Source: CAZWDL01 sp964632995 (lineage in GTDB: Bacteria; Bacteroidota; Bacteroidia; Chitinophagales; Saprospiraceae). From it: a stretch of DNA of 21,430 nt. The stretch is taken from assembly GCA_964632995.1 (NCBI GenBank), contig CAZWDL010000123.1, positions 1 through 21,430 on the forward strand, read 5' to 3'. The stretch's first letter is position 1. Every line of letters starts with the position of its first letter. Positions 14,150 through 21,430 of the stretch are shown here, one piece after another. The position numbers and the translations under genes were made by a program. The notes beneath the pieces are model-generated. The model was not told the origin of the DNA and made no database searches. It worked only from the letters and a program-made list of their open reading frames with translations.

Positions 14150-14632
14150 ATGAAACGATTTCGAAGTATATGGCCTTCCTACAGCTACTGGCTTTCCAGC
14201 CTTTTTCTGATTGCCGGTCTATCACTCGCAGCGCAAGAGCCCTTGTGCCCGGTATGTTCGGAAATGATTCAGGAGGGGAAGAATGAAGATGGAACGTTCA
14301 GCCCGCCTTGGGAGGGCAGGATCATCGTTCCCCGTGAAGAGGTGATTGAATATGAGATGCCGTACAGGGGGTACGTTTATTATCACCGATATACCGATGA
14401 ACAGGTGGAAAGCCTTCGAAAATTGCTGATCTACCTGACCGAGGTATATGATATTCCCAAAGGCTACAACGATGACATGTTTGAGGTCACCAGCCGGGCA
14501 TTGGAAGGGAAGCCGGGAATCTTTTCAAAAGCCAGTATTCGCAAGGATAAATTTGGTCTGCATCCGCAACCCGAACTGATCGCAGCCCTTTATAAAGTTG
14601 AACCTCCGGGAAAAACGCTCGGAAGCAAATAA
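14150..14632 (+). CDS. Secreted protein resembling the C-terminal half of a peptidoglycan amidase
   Basis: A 160-residue secreted protein with a signal peptide (hydrophobic YWLSSLFLIAGLSL, cleavage near LAAQ) and a CPVC pair just after it. The rest resembles, from memory, the C-terminal half of Bacteroidota N-acetylmuramoyl-L-alanine amidases of the Amidase_2/PGRP fold: YTDEQVESLRKLLIYLTEVY, then GKPGIFSKASIRKDK and HPQPELIAAL. The N-terminal half with the first zinc His is absent. Where relatives have a His and an Asp (SHVSYR, DKSDxHPQP), this protein has Lys and Gly, so hydrolysis is doubtful. It follows the WD40 remnant by 59 bases on the same strand. A role in binding muropeptides is only a guess; it may be a truncated gene. 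Confidence 0.55.
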   Translation: MKRFRSIWPSYSYWLSSLFLIAGLSLAAQEPLCPVCSEMIQEGKNEDGTFSPPWEGRIIVPREEVIEYEMPYRGYVYYHRYTDEQVESLRKLLIYLTEVYDIPKGYNDDMFEVTSRALEGKPGIFSKASIRKDKFGLHPQPELIAALYKVEPPGKTLGSK

Positions 14633-14762
14633 GTTTTTATCAGAACCAAGCCCCATTTCGATATCGCGGTAATTTACAATTCACGGGAATGGAACCCTGC
14701 GCTCAGCGCCGCGATGGCAATTAGACTGGGAAGCAAAAAACAACTCCCGAATGACCTAAAAT
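14633..14762. other. Convergent spacer before alkB
   Basis: About 130 bases between two converging genes, without a strong terminator. The frame of the amidase-like gene stays open after its TAA for about 35 further plausible codons; I cannot tell whether these are remnant coding sequence. Confidence 0.35.
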
Positions 14763-15821
14763 TCAGGCTTCCACTTCTTTGGGCACCCGCCTGTTCATCA
14801 CCCCAAACCACAGCGGCGGCGCCAATGAAAGAATAATCGAAGTCGGATACCCGAACGGCAGCTGCGGGCTCTCTTCAAAATGCCGCAGCACCTGGTACTT
14901 ACGCGTCGCTTTATAGTGGTGGTCCGAGTGCCGGGTCAGTTCGTAGAGAAAAATACGTCCCACCTCGTGGTTGGAATTCCAGGAATGCCAGGGCTTGACC
15001 GGCTCGTATCGCCCCGAGGGCAGCTTTTGCCGGCGCAGGCCGTAATGCTCAATATAGTTGACGCTCTCCAACAGCAGGAAACCAAAGACGGCGATAGCTA
15101 CCGCAAAACCGGTCATCCACCAGCCGTACAGTAAACCTACCGTCAGCAGATACGCGATTTCAAAAAAAGTAAAACGCATCATCTCATTGCGCCAGTTCCA
15201 TACCGGCAGGTTTTGCCGTTCCAGCCGCTCCCGCTCCAGCCGCCAGGCGTTGAGATACCCGCCGGTCACCGAACGGAACCAGAAAGCATACACCGACTCC
15301 CCATAGCGGGCCGAGGCCGGATCCTCATCCGTCGCCACGTTCTTATGGTGCCCGCGGTTATGCTCGATGTTGAAATGCAGGTACAGCGCCGAGAGCAGCA
15401 GCACCCGCGCCATGAACTGGTCAAAAGGATGATGGCGGTGCCCCAGTTCGTGCGCCACGTTAATCCCGATGGTGCCCACTATAATTCCCACGCTGCAGGT
15501 CATCCCCACGATCTCATAGGCAGCCAGCGTGCCGCCGCCGGCCGCGTGTGCGCCCAGCCGCTCAAAATAATAAATGATCAGCCCCCAGAGGAGGGGAACA
15601 TTCAGATAGAGCAGGATGTCAAAAAAGACCGAGACGCCTCGCTTCGACTCTTCCTCCGGTGAAAAATTGTCCGTTGGTTTAGGACCCACAATTTCCAGTA
15701 AGGGAATCAGCACGAAGGCAACATAGATCCCACTGAATGACCAGATGCCTCCCTGGTATAAACCCCAAAAAGCTGCCAGCGGGGCAATATAGGCGATGAG
15801 GTATTTCAAATCTTTCCACAT
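14763..15821 (-). CDS. alkB: AlkB-type alkane 1-monooxygenase
   Basis: A 352-residue integral membrane di-iron enzyme that hydroxylates the terminal carbon of alkanes, or related substrates, using O2 and electrons from a ferredoxin or rubredoxin. All histidine boxes of the AlkB family are visible: HELGH (124-128), EHNRGHH (153-159), NYIEHYG (255-261) and TRHSDHH (296-302). Several hydrophobic helices surround them, for example PLAAFWGLYQGGIWSFSGIY and AVAIAVFGFLLLESVNYIEH. The ATG at 15821 starts the typical cytoplasmic N-terminus. It is divergent from a reductase-ferredoxin fusion, a likely electron donor, and no rubredoxin gene is nearby. Substrate range cannot be read from the sequence; xylene-monooxygenase-like or lipid-modifying activity is possible. 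Confidence 0.92.
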   Translation of the reverse strand: MWKDLKYLIAYIAPLAAFWGLYQGGIWSFSGIYVAFVLIPLLEIVGPKPTDNFSPEEESKRGVSVFFDILLYLNVPLLWGLIIYYFERLGAHAAGGGTLAAYEIVGMTCSVGIIVGTIGINVAHELGHRHHPFDQFMARVLLLSALYLHFNIEHNRGHHKNVATDEDPASARYGESVYAFWFRSVTGGYLNAWRLERERLERQNLPVWNWRNEMMRFTFFEIAYLLTVGLLYGWWMTGFAVAIAVFGFLLLESVNYIEHYGLRRQKLPSGRYEPVKPWHSWNSNHEVGRIFLYELTRHSDHHYKATRKYQVLRHFEESPQLPFGYPTSIILSLAPPLWFGVMNRRVPKEVEA

Positions 15822-15892
15822 ACAAAGGACGTATTTTTGTTATCGAAGCTGTTAGCCGTTTCCCCTTTGTTTGTTCCAGTATTCCCCAAAGA

Positions 15893-15920
15893 GAATGGAG
15901 AACCGGGAATGGAGAACCGC
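15893..15920 (+). repeat. Tandem duplication of a 14-bp unit
   Basis: GAATGGAGAACCGG (15893-15906) is followed directly by GAATGGAGAACCGC (15907-15920), a 13/14 match. It lies in the alkB/reductase divergent control region. The AGAACCG word recalls those in the 10.1-10.3 kb repeats. Confidence 0.7.
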
Positions 15921-15931
15921 TCCCTTTTTAT

Positions 15932-15939
15932 TACTTTTG
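15932..15939 (+). promoter_or_regulatory. Possible -7 box for the reductase gene
   Basis: TACTTTTG matches TAnnTTTG, 97 bases before ATG 16036 in the 214-base region shared with alkB. A second match, TATTTTTG, is at 15832-15839. Neither has a clear -33 TTG, so which one is used is open. Confidence 0.3.
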
Positions 15940-16035
15940 CGATCGCTGAACCGAATCCGGGGTAAGCTGTTTCATTGGAAAATCGGCCTAAACGATTTTT
16001 CAATATACACCACTAAAATAAAGAGTTTCGGAAAT

Positions 16036-17151
16036 ATGAGCAAAAAATTTCACCGACTGAAGGTTAAGGAAGTCATTCAGGAAACACCGGATGCCAAAAC
16101 GCTGGTATTCAGCGTCCCCGAAGAGCTGAAAGAGCAATTTCAATATAATCATGGTCAGTACCTCACCCTTAAAGCAGAATTTAACGGTGAAGAGGAACGG
16201 CGCTCCTATTCTATGTGCAGCAGCCCCCTGGACGACGACATTGCCGTCACCGTCAAGCGCCTGGAGGGAGGAAAGGTTTCCAGTTATCTGCATGATGAAG
16301 TCCGGGAAGGATCGGAAATCGAAGTCATGCCGCCGGAAGGCCGCTTTTTTACACCGCTCGATTCGGAAACACGTAAAACCTACTACCTCTTCGGCGCCGG
16401 CAGCGGCATTACCCCCCTGATGTCCATCCTGAAAACGATACTGGAAAAGGAGCCGATGAGTACCATATATCTTCTGTACGGCAACCGAAACGAGGAGTCT
16501 ATCATTTTTAAGGAGCATCTGGACGAACTCACCCACCGCTACGCTGAGCAGCTCATCGTCGAGCATATTCTCAGCCAGCCCAAACGGGAAAAGGTCGGTG
16601 GCCTGGTCGGCATCTTTAAAAAGGGCGCCGTCACCTGGGAAGGCCGCATCGGCCGTATCGATCACTCCGAAGTTCGCCGGTTTCTGCAGGAGAATCCCCC
16701 GCGCACGGAAGAAGCAGAATACTTCATCTGTGGCCCCGGTTCCATGATCGACAATACCGTCTCAGCGCTGCTGTCAAGTGGAATCGAAGAGAAACGTATC
16801 CACAAGGAACACTTTTCTTCGGCCAAACCCAAAAAGGAGAAAACCGGGGAGAACGCAAAAGTGTCCGTCGCCGACGGCGCACCGGTCCTTGTTCACCTGG
16901 AAGGAGAAACCATCAATCTGGTCGTTCCGGAAGGAAAGACCATTCTCGACAGCCTGCTCGATCAGGGCTACGATCCGCCCTACAGCTGTACGGCCGGCGC
17001 CTGCTCTACCTGCATGGCAAAAGTCATCAAAGGAAGTGTGGAAATGGAAGTTTGTTACGCACTCGACGACGAGGAAGTGGAAGAAGGCTTTATTCTGACC
17101 TGCCAGTCAAAACCTACTTCTCCTGAACTGGAAATCACCTACGAAGTATAG
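16036..17151 (+). CDS. Flavin-dependent NAD(P)H reductase fused to [2Fe-2S] ferredoxin
   Basis: A 371-residue electron-transfer protein of the PaaE/ferredoxin-NADP-reductase type, carrying electrons from NAD(P)H through FAD to a plant-type [2Fe-2S] cluster. The FAD-binding motif RRSYS is at residues 55-59. The nicotinamide-binding part includes LFGAGSGITPLMSILK (118-133) and YFICGPGSMID (229-239). The C-terminal ferredoxin domain has cluster cysteines 318, 323, 326 and 356 in YSCTAGACSTCMA and LTCQS. The frame opens at 15871, but the chosen ATG 16036 begins the homology (KFHRLKVKEV). It is divergent from alkB and very probably its electron donor, replacing the rubredoxin and rubredoxin reductase of classical systems. 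PD40-OmpA follows 16 bases after the stop. Confidence 0.9.
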   Translation: MSKKFHRLKVKEVIQETPDAKTLVFSVPEELKEQFQYNHGQYLTLKAEFNGEEERRSYSMCSSPLDDDIAVTVKRLEGGKVSSYLHDEVREGSEIEVMPPEGRFFTPLDSETRKTYYLFGAGSGITPLMSILKTILEKEPMSTIYLLYGNRNEESIIFKEHLDELTHRYAEQLIVEHILSQPKREKVGGLVGIFKKGAVTWEGRIGRIDHSEVRRFLQENPPRTEEAEYFICGPGSMIDNTVSALLSSGIEEKRIHKEHFSSAKPKKEKTGENAKVSVADGAPVLVHLEGETINLVVPEGKTILDSLLDQGYDPPYSCTAGACSTCMAKVIKGSVEMEVCYALDDEEVEEGFILTCQSKPTSPELEITYEV

Positions 17152-17167
17152 AAAACAGCAGCCATCA

Positions 17168-19639
17168 GTGAAGAGGAAAAGACCGGGAGAAAACCTATTG
17201 TGGCGGATACTGATACTGATGCTTTGCTTCGCTGTACATGTTCCGGTCCGCACTCAGGTGCAGCAGCCGGTTACGGAGCTCCCCGATAGCGGAATAATCG
17301 GAACTCCTTTGTCTTCAGCCATCAATACCGGTTATCAGGAAAGCAACCCGGTACTTTCCGCCGACGGCAGCACCCTCTACTTTTCCCGGAAGCGGCATCC
17401 TCTGAATTACGGGTTGCAGGATAAAACTGATATATGGGTTAGCATCCGGCTGGCTAATGGTGAATGGAGCCGGGCGATCAACATCGGCGCTCCGCTGAAT
17501 ACCCACGGCGACAATCGCGTTGCCGGTATCGTCGCCGGCGGTAACCGGATATATCTGATCAACAGCGATAATGACCTGCCCGACGAGCAGAGCGGGCTGT
17601 ACTATGCGGAACGTCGTGGACGATCCTGGTCTGTTCCAATAGCGGTGCACATCGACAGCCTGCAGCCCGGGGAACAAAACCTGCATTTTTTCCCGGGCAT
17701 GGACGAACAAACGCTGCTCCTTTCTCTTGAACAGCCCGGTGGCTTCGGGCAGCGCGACCTGTATGTCACTTTCCGTAAACCCGGCGGGGGATGGAGCGCG
17801 CCTCAAAATCTCGGACCACTCATCAATACTTCCGGCGACGAACGCCGCATGGTGCTCGCCGCCGACGGCCAGACGCTATACTTTTCCAGTAACGGCCATC
17901 CCGGGCTGGGAGGAACCGACCTCTTTATGAGCCGGCGACTCGATGAGAGCTGGCGCCGCTGGAGCGCCCCCGTCTCTCTGGGAGAGGCCATCAATTCTGA
18001 GAGAAATGACGATGAATTCACCGTCTCCGCTGATGGCAGCTACCTGCTGCTGGCGCGTCGCTCGCCTTCAGGAAATTTCGATATCATTGAGTTCTCACTC
18101 TCCGCCGACCGGCGCTCTACTCCCGTAACGATCATTCAGGGAAAGATTCCGGAAAACGGATCGGCGCCTGTGGCATATACGAAATTTTCCCCCGCGCTCG
18201 GCAATACCTCTACCGGGAACATCGCCCCTCAGGTCGACGGAACCTTCCTCCTGGTACTTCCTGATAAACCTGGGTACATCAGTCTTTTTATGCAGGGTGA
18301 GGAGTATTTTGGCCCCAGCCGCTGTATCACGCCTGGCGGGGCTCATTTTGAGACGCTCGACACCCCCGAAACCCCGATTCTATTTCGCTTACAGCAAAAT
18401 GCCGACTACCGGCAACGGGAGGGAGCGATAAAGGATATCAGCAACCAGATAAGGGAAACCAGAAAGCAGCAGCTGGCTTTTCGAAAGAAAGTGCGGGCTT
18501 ACGAGTCATTCCAGCCAACCCTGCCCTTTGATACCACGCTGCTTCGCCGGAACGAGCTCCGGGATATCGCTGAAAAATACCAGGCCTTCCTTCGGGAAAC
18601 GGCCGGCGCCTACCAGGGTAGCAAAGGCGTTAGCACCGGAGAACCAGGGCGGCCTGACTCGAGCGCCGATCGCCTGAGAAAGCTACGCCGGCGCTATCGA
18701 AAATACCACGATGACGAAGTAGTCATCACTCTAAAAAACACGCCGCCTCCTGCCTCCTCCCTAAAGACTTTTGAAGATTATTGCCGGGAACGTTGGCGAG
18801 AAACGGTGGAAAAACAACTCCCCGTCGTGAAAAGAAGCCTCGACAGCGCCATGGTCGAGGAGCGCCTCCAAAGCCGCCGTTCTTCCAGTCAGCCCGACCT
18901 GCTGCAGATCCGGTTCCTGGAAAAGCAGCAGCAACGCTTCTCCGAAAGCCCGCCCGCGCGCGATAATATCCTGCTGCCTCTTGAGGACAGGGAAGGACAA
19001 TTGAAAAAAGAGACGGAAGGAGTAATATGCCCTCTGGTGTCAGAAAGACTCCGGGAGCTACTTCGGGAACCGGCGCGTGAAGCCCTGAATGATCGGCTCC
19101 GGGAACATCACAAAAGCATCCATTTGGCCAATCTGGAACGATCGCTACAAGCATTACTACAGCGACAAATGGCGCTGGAGCAAAGCCAGCCGCCTCTGCA
19201 GGCCCCTCCCGGCGATACACTGGCGCAGCCTGCTTCCCAGTACCGGGAAATAAAAGTGGAATTAAACTGGATACGGCTGGAGCAAGGACAGATATGGCCC
19301 CTGCACAGCGTACTGTTCGAAGCAAACAGCAGTCAGCTGCTTCCGCTTGCCTTCGCCGAACTGGAAAGGGTCGCTCGCCTGCTGAAGAAACACCCCGATT
19401 TCGGCGTGGAAGTAGCAGCCCATACGCACGGAAAATTGAGTCACCGCCAGGCGCAGCAAATATCCGCTGCCCGCGCCGATGTCGTTGCCCGGAAACTTAT
19501 CGGGTTGGGGCTGTCCGGGAACAGGGTCCAGTCCCGTGGATACGGCCGCTGCTTTCCCATTGCTGAGGATGAAACGATCGGCGGCAAACGACAAAATCAA
19601 CGGGTGGAACTGCGCTTGTTTAAAATGGAGCAGCCTTGA
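17168..19639 (+). CDS. PD40 beta-propeller and OmpA-like envelope protein
   Basis: An 823-residue envelope protein. The GTG start at 17168 gives a basic N-terminus and a hydrophobic segment (LWRILILMLCFAVHVPV), a signal peptide or anchor; I see no convincing lipobox. Residues of about 50-310 hold PD40/WD40-like units (NPVLSADGSTLYFSRKR, MVLAADGQTLYFSSNG, FTVSADGSYLLLARRS). A short carboxypeptidase-regulatory-like segment is possible near 325-400. A long charged helical stretch (about 410-690) follows. The last 110 residues are an OmpA C-terminal domain (VLFEANSSQLLPLAFAELER, AARADVVARKLIGLGL, NQRVELRL) that should bind peptidoglycan. PorE of the type IX secretion apparatus has related domains, but the long helical insert and missing lipobox make that assignment weak. 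It may be co-transcribed with the reductase. Confidence 0.85.
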   Translation: MKRKRPGENLLWRILILMLCFAVHVPVRTQVQQPVTELPDSGIIGTPLSSAINTGYQESNPVLSADGSTLYFSRKRHPLNYGLQDKTDIWVSIRLANGEWSRAINIGAPLNTHGDNRVAGIVAGGNRIYLINSDNDLPDEQSGLYYAERRGRSWSVPIAVHIDSLQPGEQNLHFFPGMDEQTLLLSLEQPGGFGQRDLYVTFRKPGGGWSAPQNLGPLINTSGDERRMVLAADGQTLYFSSNGHPGLGGTDLFMSRRLDESWRRWSAPVSLGEAINSERNDDEFTVSADGSYLLLARRSPSGNFDIIEFSLSADRRSTPVTIIQGKIPENGSAPVAYTKFSPALGNTSTGNIAPQVDGTFLLVLPDKPGYISLFMQGEEYFGPSRCITPGGAHFETLDTPETPILFRLQQNADYRQREGAIKDISNQIRETRKQQLAFRKKVRAYESFQPTLPFDTTLLRRNELRDIAEKYQAFLRETAGAYQGSKGVSTGEPGRPDSSADRLRKLRRRYRKYHDDEVVITLKNTPPPASSLKTFEDYCRERWRETVEKQLPVVKRSLDSAMVEERLQSRRSSSQPDLLQIRFLEKQQQRFSESPPARDNILLPLEDREGQLKKETEGVICPLVSERLRELLREPAREALNDRLREHHKSIHLANLERSLQALLQRQMALEQSQPPLQAPPGDTLAQPASQYREIKVELNWIRLEQGQIWPLHSVLFEANSSQLLPLAFAELERVARLLKKHPDFGVEVAAHTHGKLSHRQAQQISAARADVVARKLIGLGLSGNRVQSRGYGRCFPIAEDETIGGKRQNQRVELRLFKMEQP

Positions 19640-19683
19640 TCTTGGATACCGGGCCGAATGAACTTAATTTAAGCGCAAAAAAT

Positions 19684-20148
19684 ATGATCAGGGAAGAAGC
19701 GATAGAAGCCACGATAGAACAACTCAACGCCTCCGAAGAGGCCTACGAGGAGGCTGTTGAACTTTTCCGCGAGGAACAGCCCGTAGTGTTGGCTTATTTA
19801 TTTTCAGAAACCTTCGAGCCCTTTTCCAAAAAGGAGCAGGAGTTTATTTTTTACCTGGCCCTCGTATTGTTTCTTTCCGTGCGCCGGGAGCGGGAAAGCA
19901 TACCACAGGTAAGCGAAGAACAGCTCAGCCGCGCCGAGGAACACAACTGGGAATTGCTCAGTGAAGTAAAGTCAAAGCGCTTCCACGAGCGCCTCGATGT
20001 GTTTTTTGAAGACTCCAAAGAGGAGGACCTGCTCGCCTTTCTCGAAGACGCTCTGTCGGACGAAACGGATGAGTTGGTCACCAAAGAAGGTCGCGAGGCG
20101 GCCTTTGCCAGCCTGAAGGCCATCGTGGATTGCCTGGCGACCTCATGA
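19684..20148 (+). CDS. Small acidic protein of unknown function
   Basis: I do not recognise this family. From ATG 19684 it has 154 residues, is strongly acidic and mainly helical, and has no signal peptide. A hydrophobic helix FIFYLALVLFLSV (about residues 54-66) is followed by long Glu/Lys-rich helices (RRERESIPQVSEEQLSRAEE; FHERLDVFFEDSKEEDLLAF). The frame is also open from a TTG at 19636, overlapping the OmpA-like stop, but the ATG with the amphipathic IREEAIEATIEQL start is more natural. It lies 44 bases after the OmpA-like gene and may share its transcript. It looks like an intact cytoplasmic protein by codon pattern and even composition. Confidence 0.7.
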   Translation: MIREEAIEATIEQLNASEEAYEEAVELFREEQPVVLAYLFSETFEPFSKKEQEFIFYLALVLFLSVRRERESIPQVSEEQLSRAEEHNWELLSEVKSKRFHERLDVFFEDSKEEDLLAFLEDALSDETDELVTKEGREAAFASLKAIVDCLATS

Positions 20149-20262
20149 ATTCCAGCGTGTATTTTTCCGACCCCGACCTCCTTCGTCGGTACGGGGCTCC
20201 CCACCCCTATGGTCGCTTCCGACTTTTCCCCGTATAGCCCTCAGGATATCGATGGGGTAAAA
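20149..20262. other. Convergent spacer
   Basis: C-rich spacer of 114 bases between two converging stops. An imperfect hairpin could form around 20177-20200 (CCCCGAC with GTCGG and a bulged GGGG), but no T-run follows, so no terminator is called. Confidence 0.3.
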
Positions 20263-21168
20263 TCAGGCTGCATACAGCGCATCCATCCGATTCGATATAT
20301 CTTGGAGTCGTTTCCGGTCGCCTCCGCTCACTTCGGCGGAGCCCCAGCCGCTGTAACCGATCTCGGCCAGGGCTTTGTTCACGGCGGGCCAGTCGCAATC
20401 GCCTTCGGTCAGTTTCACCTGAAATCCCTTCCAGATTCCTTCTTGCTCCTGTTTCTTACGGCTGTATTCCTTGATATCCACTTTCAGGATACGGGAACCG
20501 AGGGTACGGATCCAATGTTCGGGCCATCCATAACGAACGATATTGCCAACGTCAAAGTACCAGCCGATCATGGAACTGTCAAACTCGTCGATGTACCGGG
20601 CTGCTTCCAGGGGGCTGAGCAGAAAATTGTTCCACACATTTTCGATTGCAATTTTAATGCCCGTCTCTTCAGCGACCGGCAAGATCTTGCGGACCTCCTC
20701 CTGTGAGCGCCGGTAAGCCTCTTCGTAGGCAACGGACTTATTGACCACTGCCGGCACCAGGAGTACCGTTGTGCCGCCGTAGCGCTTGCAATCCTGCAAC
20801 GCCGTTTTCATCGATGCGACGCATTTGGCCCTTACCTCGGGATCAGGATCTGATAAAGGAGCCCGCCAATGCATGGAGTTGACTACACCGGGTATTTCGA
20901 TGCCCGTCTCGTCACGCGCCGCCAGCACCTCTTCCGGGTCGAGGTCATTGGGGCTGTCCAGTTCTACACCGTCGAACCCCAGTTCTTTAATTAGTCTGAA
21001 CTTCTCCAGTACCGACTCGCCCTCTTCAATCATGCCGTATTTCAGGCTCTTTTTATGGAGTGGCTGCTTCGCCGGGCCGGCCTGGCCCATCAGTGGTGTT
21101 CCCAGTGATAGGGAAAGACCGGCTGCACCGGCGTATTGGAGAAAAGTTCTCCTTGGATATTTTTTCAT
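20263..21168 (-). CDS. Tat-exported sugar phosphate isomerase/epimerase-like TIM-barrel protein
   Basis: A 301-residue member of the xylose-isomerase-like TIM-barrel family (AP_endonuc_2), which includes sugar and keto-sugar isomerases and epimerases. From ATG 21168 it begins MKKYPRRTFLQYAGAAGLSL, a twin-arginine signal with RRTFL, followed by a hydrophobic region to about residue 30. Barrel motifs with probable metal ligands are FDGVELDSP, KIAIENVWNNF, GWYFDVGNIV, ILKVDIKEYS and WGSAEVSGGD. The 22 residues upstream in the open frame (to 21234) lie before the Tat signal and are rejected. Such exported proteins are frequent in Bacteroidota near sugar-degradation genes, but none is adjacent. 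The substrate is unknown. Confidence 0.88.
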   Translation of the reverse strand: MKKYPRRTFLQYAGAAGLSLSLGTPLMGQAGPAKQPLHKKSLKYGMIEEGESVLEKFRLIKELGFDGVELDSPNDLDPEEVLAARDETGIEIPGVVNSMHWRAPLSDPDPEVRAKCVASMKTALQDCKRYGGTTVLLVPAVVNKSVAYEEAYRRSQEEVRKILPVAEETGIKIAIENVWNNFLLSPLEAARYIDEFDSSMIGWYFDVGNIVRYGWPEHWIRTLGSRILKVDIKEYSRKKQEQEGIWKGFQVKLTEGDCDWPAVNKALAEIGYSGWGSAEVSGGDRKRLQDISNRMDALYAA

Positions 21169-21430
21169 CTCGTTTGTTGTTAGTTGTTTGTTTTTTGCTT
21201 CTCGCAAAAAGTAGCCCAAATTCACAGGCTCCATTTATCGCTTACGCGAAAAAATCAAAAAAGGAGCATCACGCAAAGCGGACAGGATTACCCAACCCTC
21301 TGCGCCCTTCGCGTGCTTACAATGAGGTCTTTTTTAACAAGAGCCTCTCTGCCTTTTGACGAACCGAAGGTGGTTCCTTACAACGACCTTTTTTTAAGAT
21401 ACAGACTAACGGCATCGATTAAGAGGGATT
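21169..21430. other. Non-coding right edge
   Basis: Upstream region of the Tat-exported gene to the window edge. The segment 21271-21320 contains alternating GCGCAAAG/CTTCGCG-like words (CACGCAAAGCGG; CTGCGCCCTTCGCGTGCTT), resembling an intergenic repeat seen in many Bacteroidota. A stem GGTGGTT/AACGACC with one mismatch (21369-21388) followed by seven T (21389-21395) may be a weak plus-strand terminator. No gene is supported. Confidence 0.35.

Noticed and set aside
14630..14762. Read-through extension of the amidase-like gene
   Set aside because: The frame stays open after TAA with a plausible look, but no family match is recognised and it soon enters the antisense of alkB.

Overview
The window looks like a chromosomal segment of a Bacteroidota bacterium, probably a Saprospiria/Lewinella-like lineage, though the genus cannot be fixed from sequence alone. 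The pointers are a DUF6089-type outer-membrane barrel, a PD40-OmpA protein, a bacterial GH3 protein, a Tat-exported TIM-barrel of the kind common in this phylum, poor Shine-Dalgarno sites, and several TAnnTTTG boxes (the Bacteroidota -7 element) a short distance before chosen starts. No rRNA, tRNA, CRISPR array or transposase gene was seen.

Left arm (about 0.4-7.3 kb), ordinary chromosome: scpA (-), an RsmI-like tetrapyrrole-type methyltransferase, nadA, a DUF6089 barrel, a YjbQ-family protein, a GH3-family protein, and a LysE-family exporter whose start overlaps the GH3 stop. All reading frames here are intact. Hairpin terminators or inverted repeats separate most units.

Middle (about 7.3-14.7 kb), accessory or defence island. 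First comes a divergent restriction-modification pair: a BglII/BstYI-family endonuclease with no ordinary start codon, and an MT-A70-type adenine methyltransferase. Then comes a co-directional conflict locus: a CHAT caspase-like protease, a repeat-rich spacer, an nSTAND-type ATPase with a C-terminal membrane segment, and an exported WD40 propeller protein overlapping the ATPase frame by ATGA. A small secreted protein resembling half of a peptidoglycan amidase follows. The three core genes of this locus carry one-base frameshifts and at least one internal stop. Two shifts lie in homopolymer runs. No such lesion is evident in the surrounding genes, so either the system is decaying or phase-variable, or sequencing indels happen to cluster here.

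Right arm (about 14.8-21.4 kb), intact again: an AlkB-type alkane 1-monooxygenase (-) divergent from a flavin reductase fused to a plant-type [2Fe-2S] ferredoxin (+), which together could form a two-protein alkane hydroxylase. Next are a large PD40-OmpA envelope protein, a small acidic protein of unknown function, and a convergent Tat-exported sugar isomerase/epimerase-like protein.

The most interesting object is the CHAT / membrane nSTAND / exported WD40 locus. Its topology suggests a detector outside the cytoplasm coupled through a membrane ATPase to a cytoplasmic protease.
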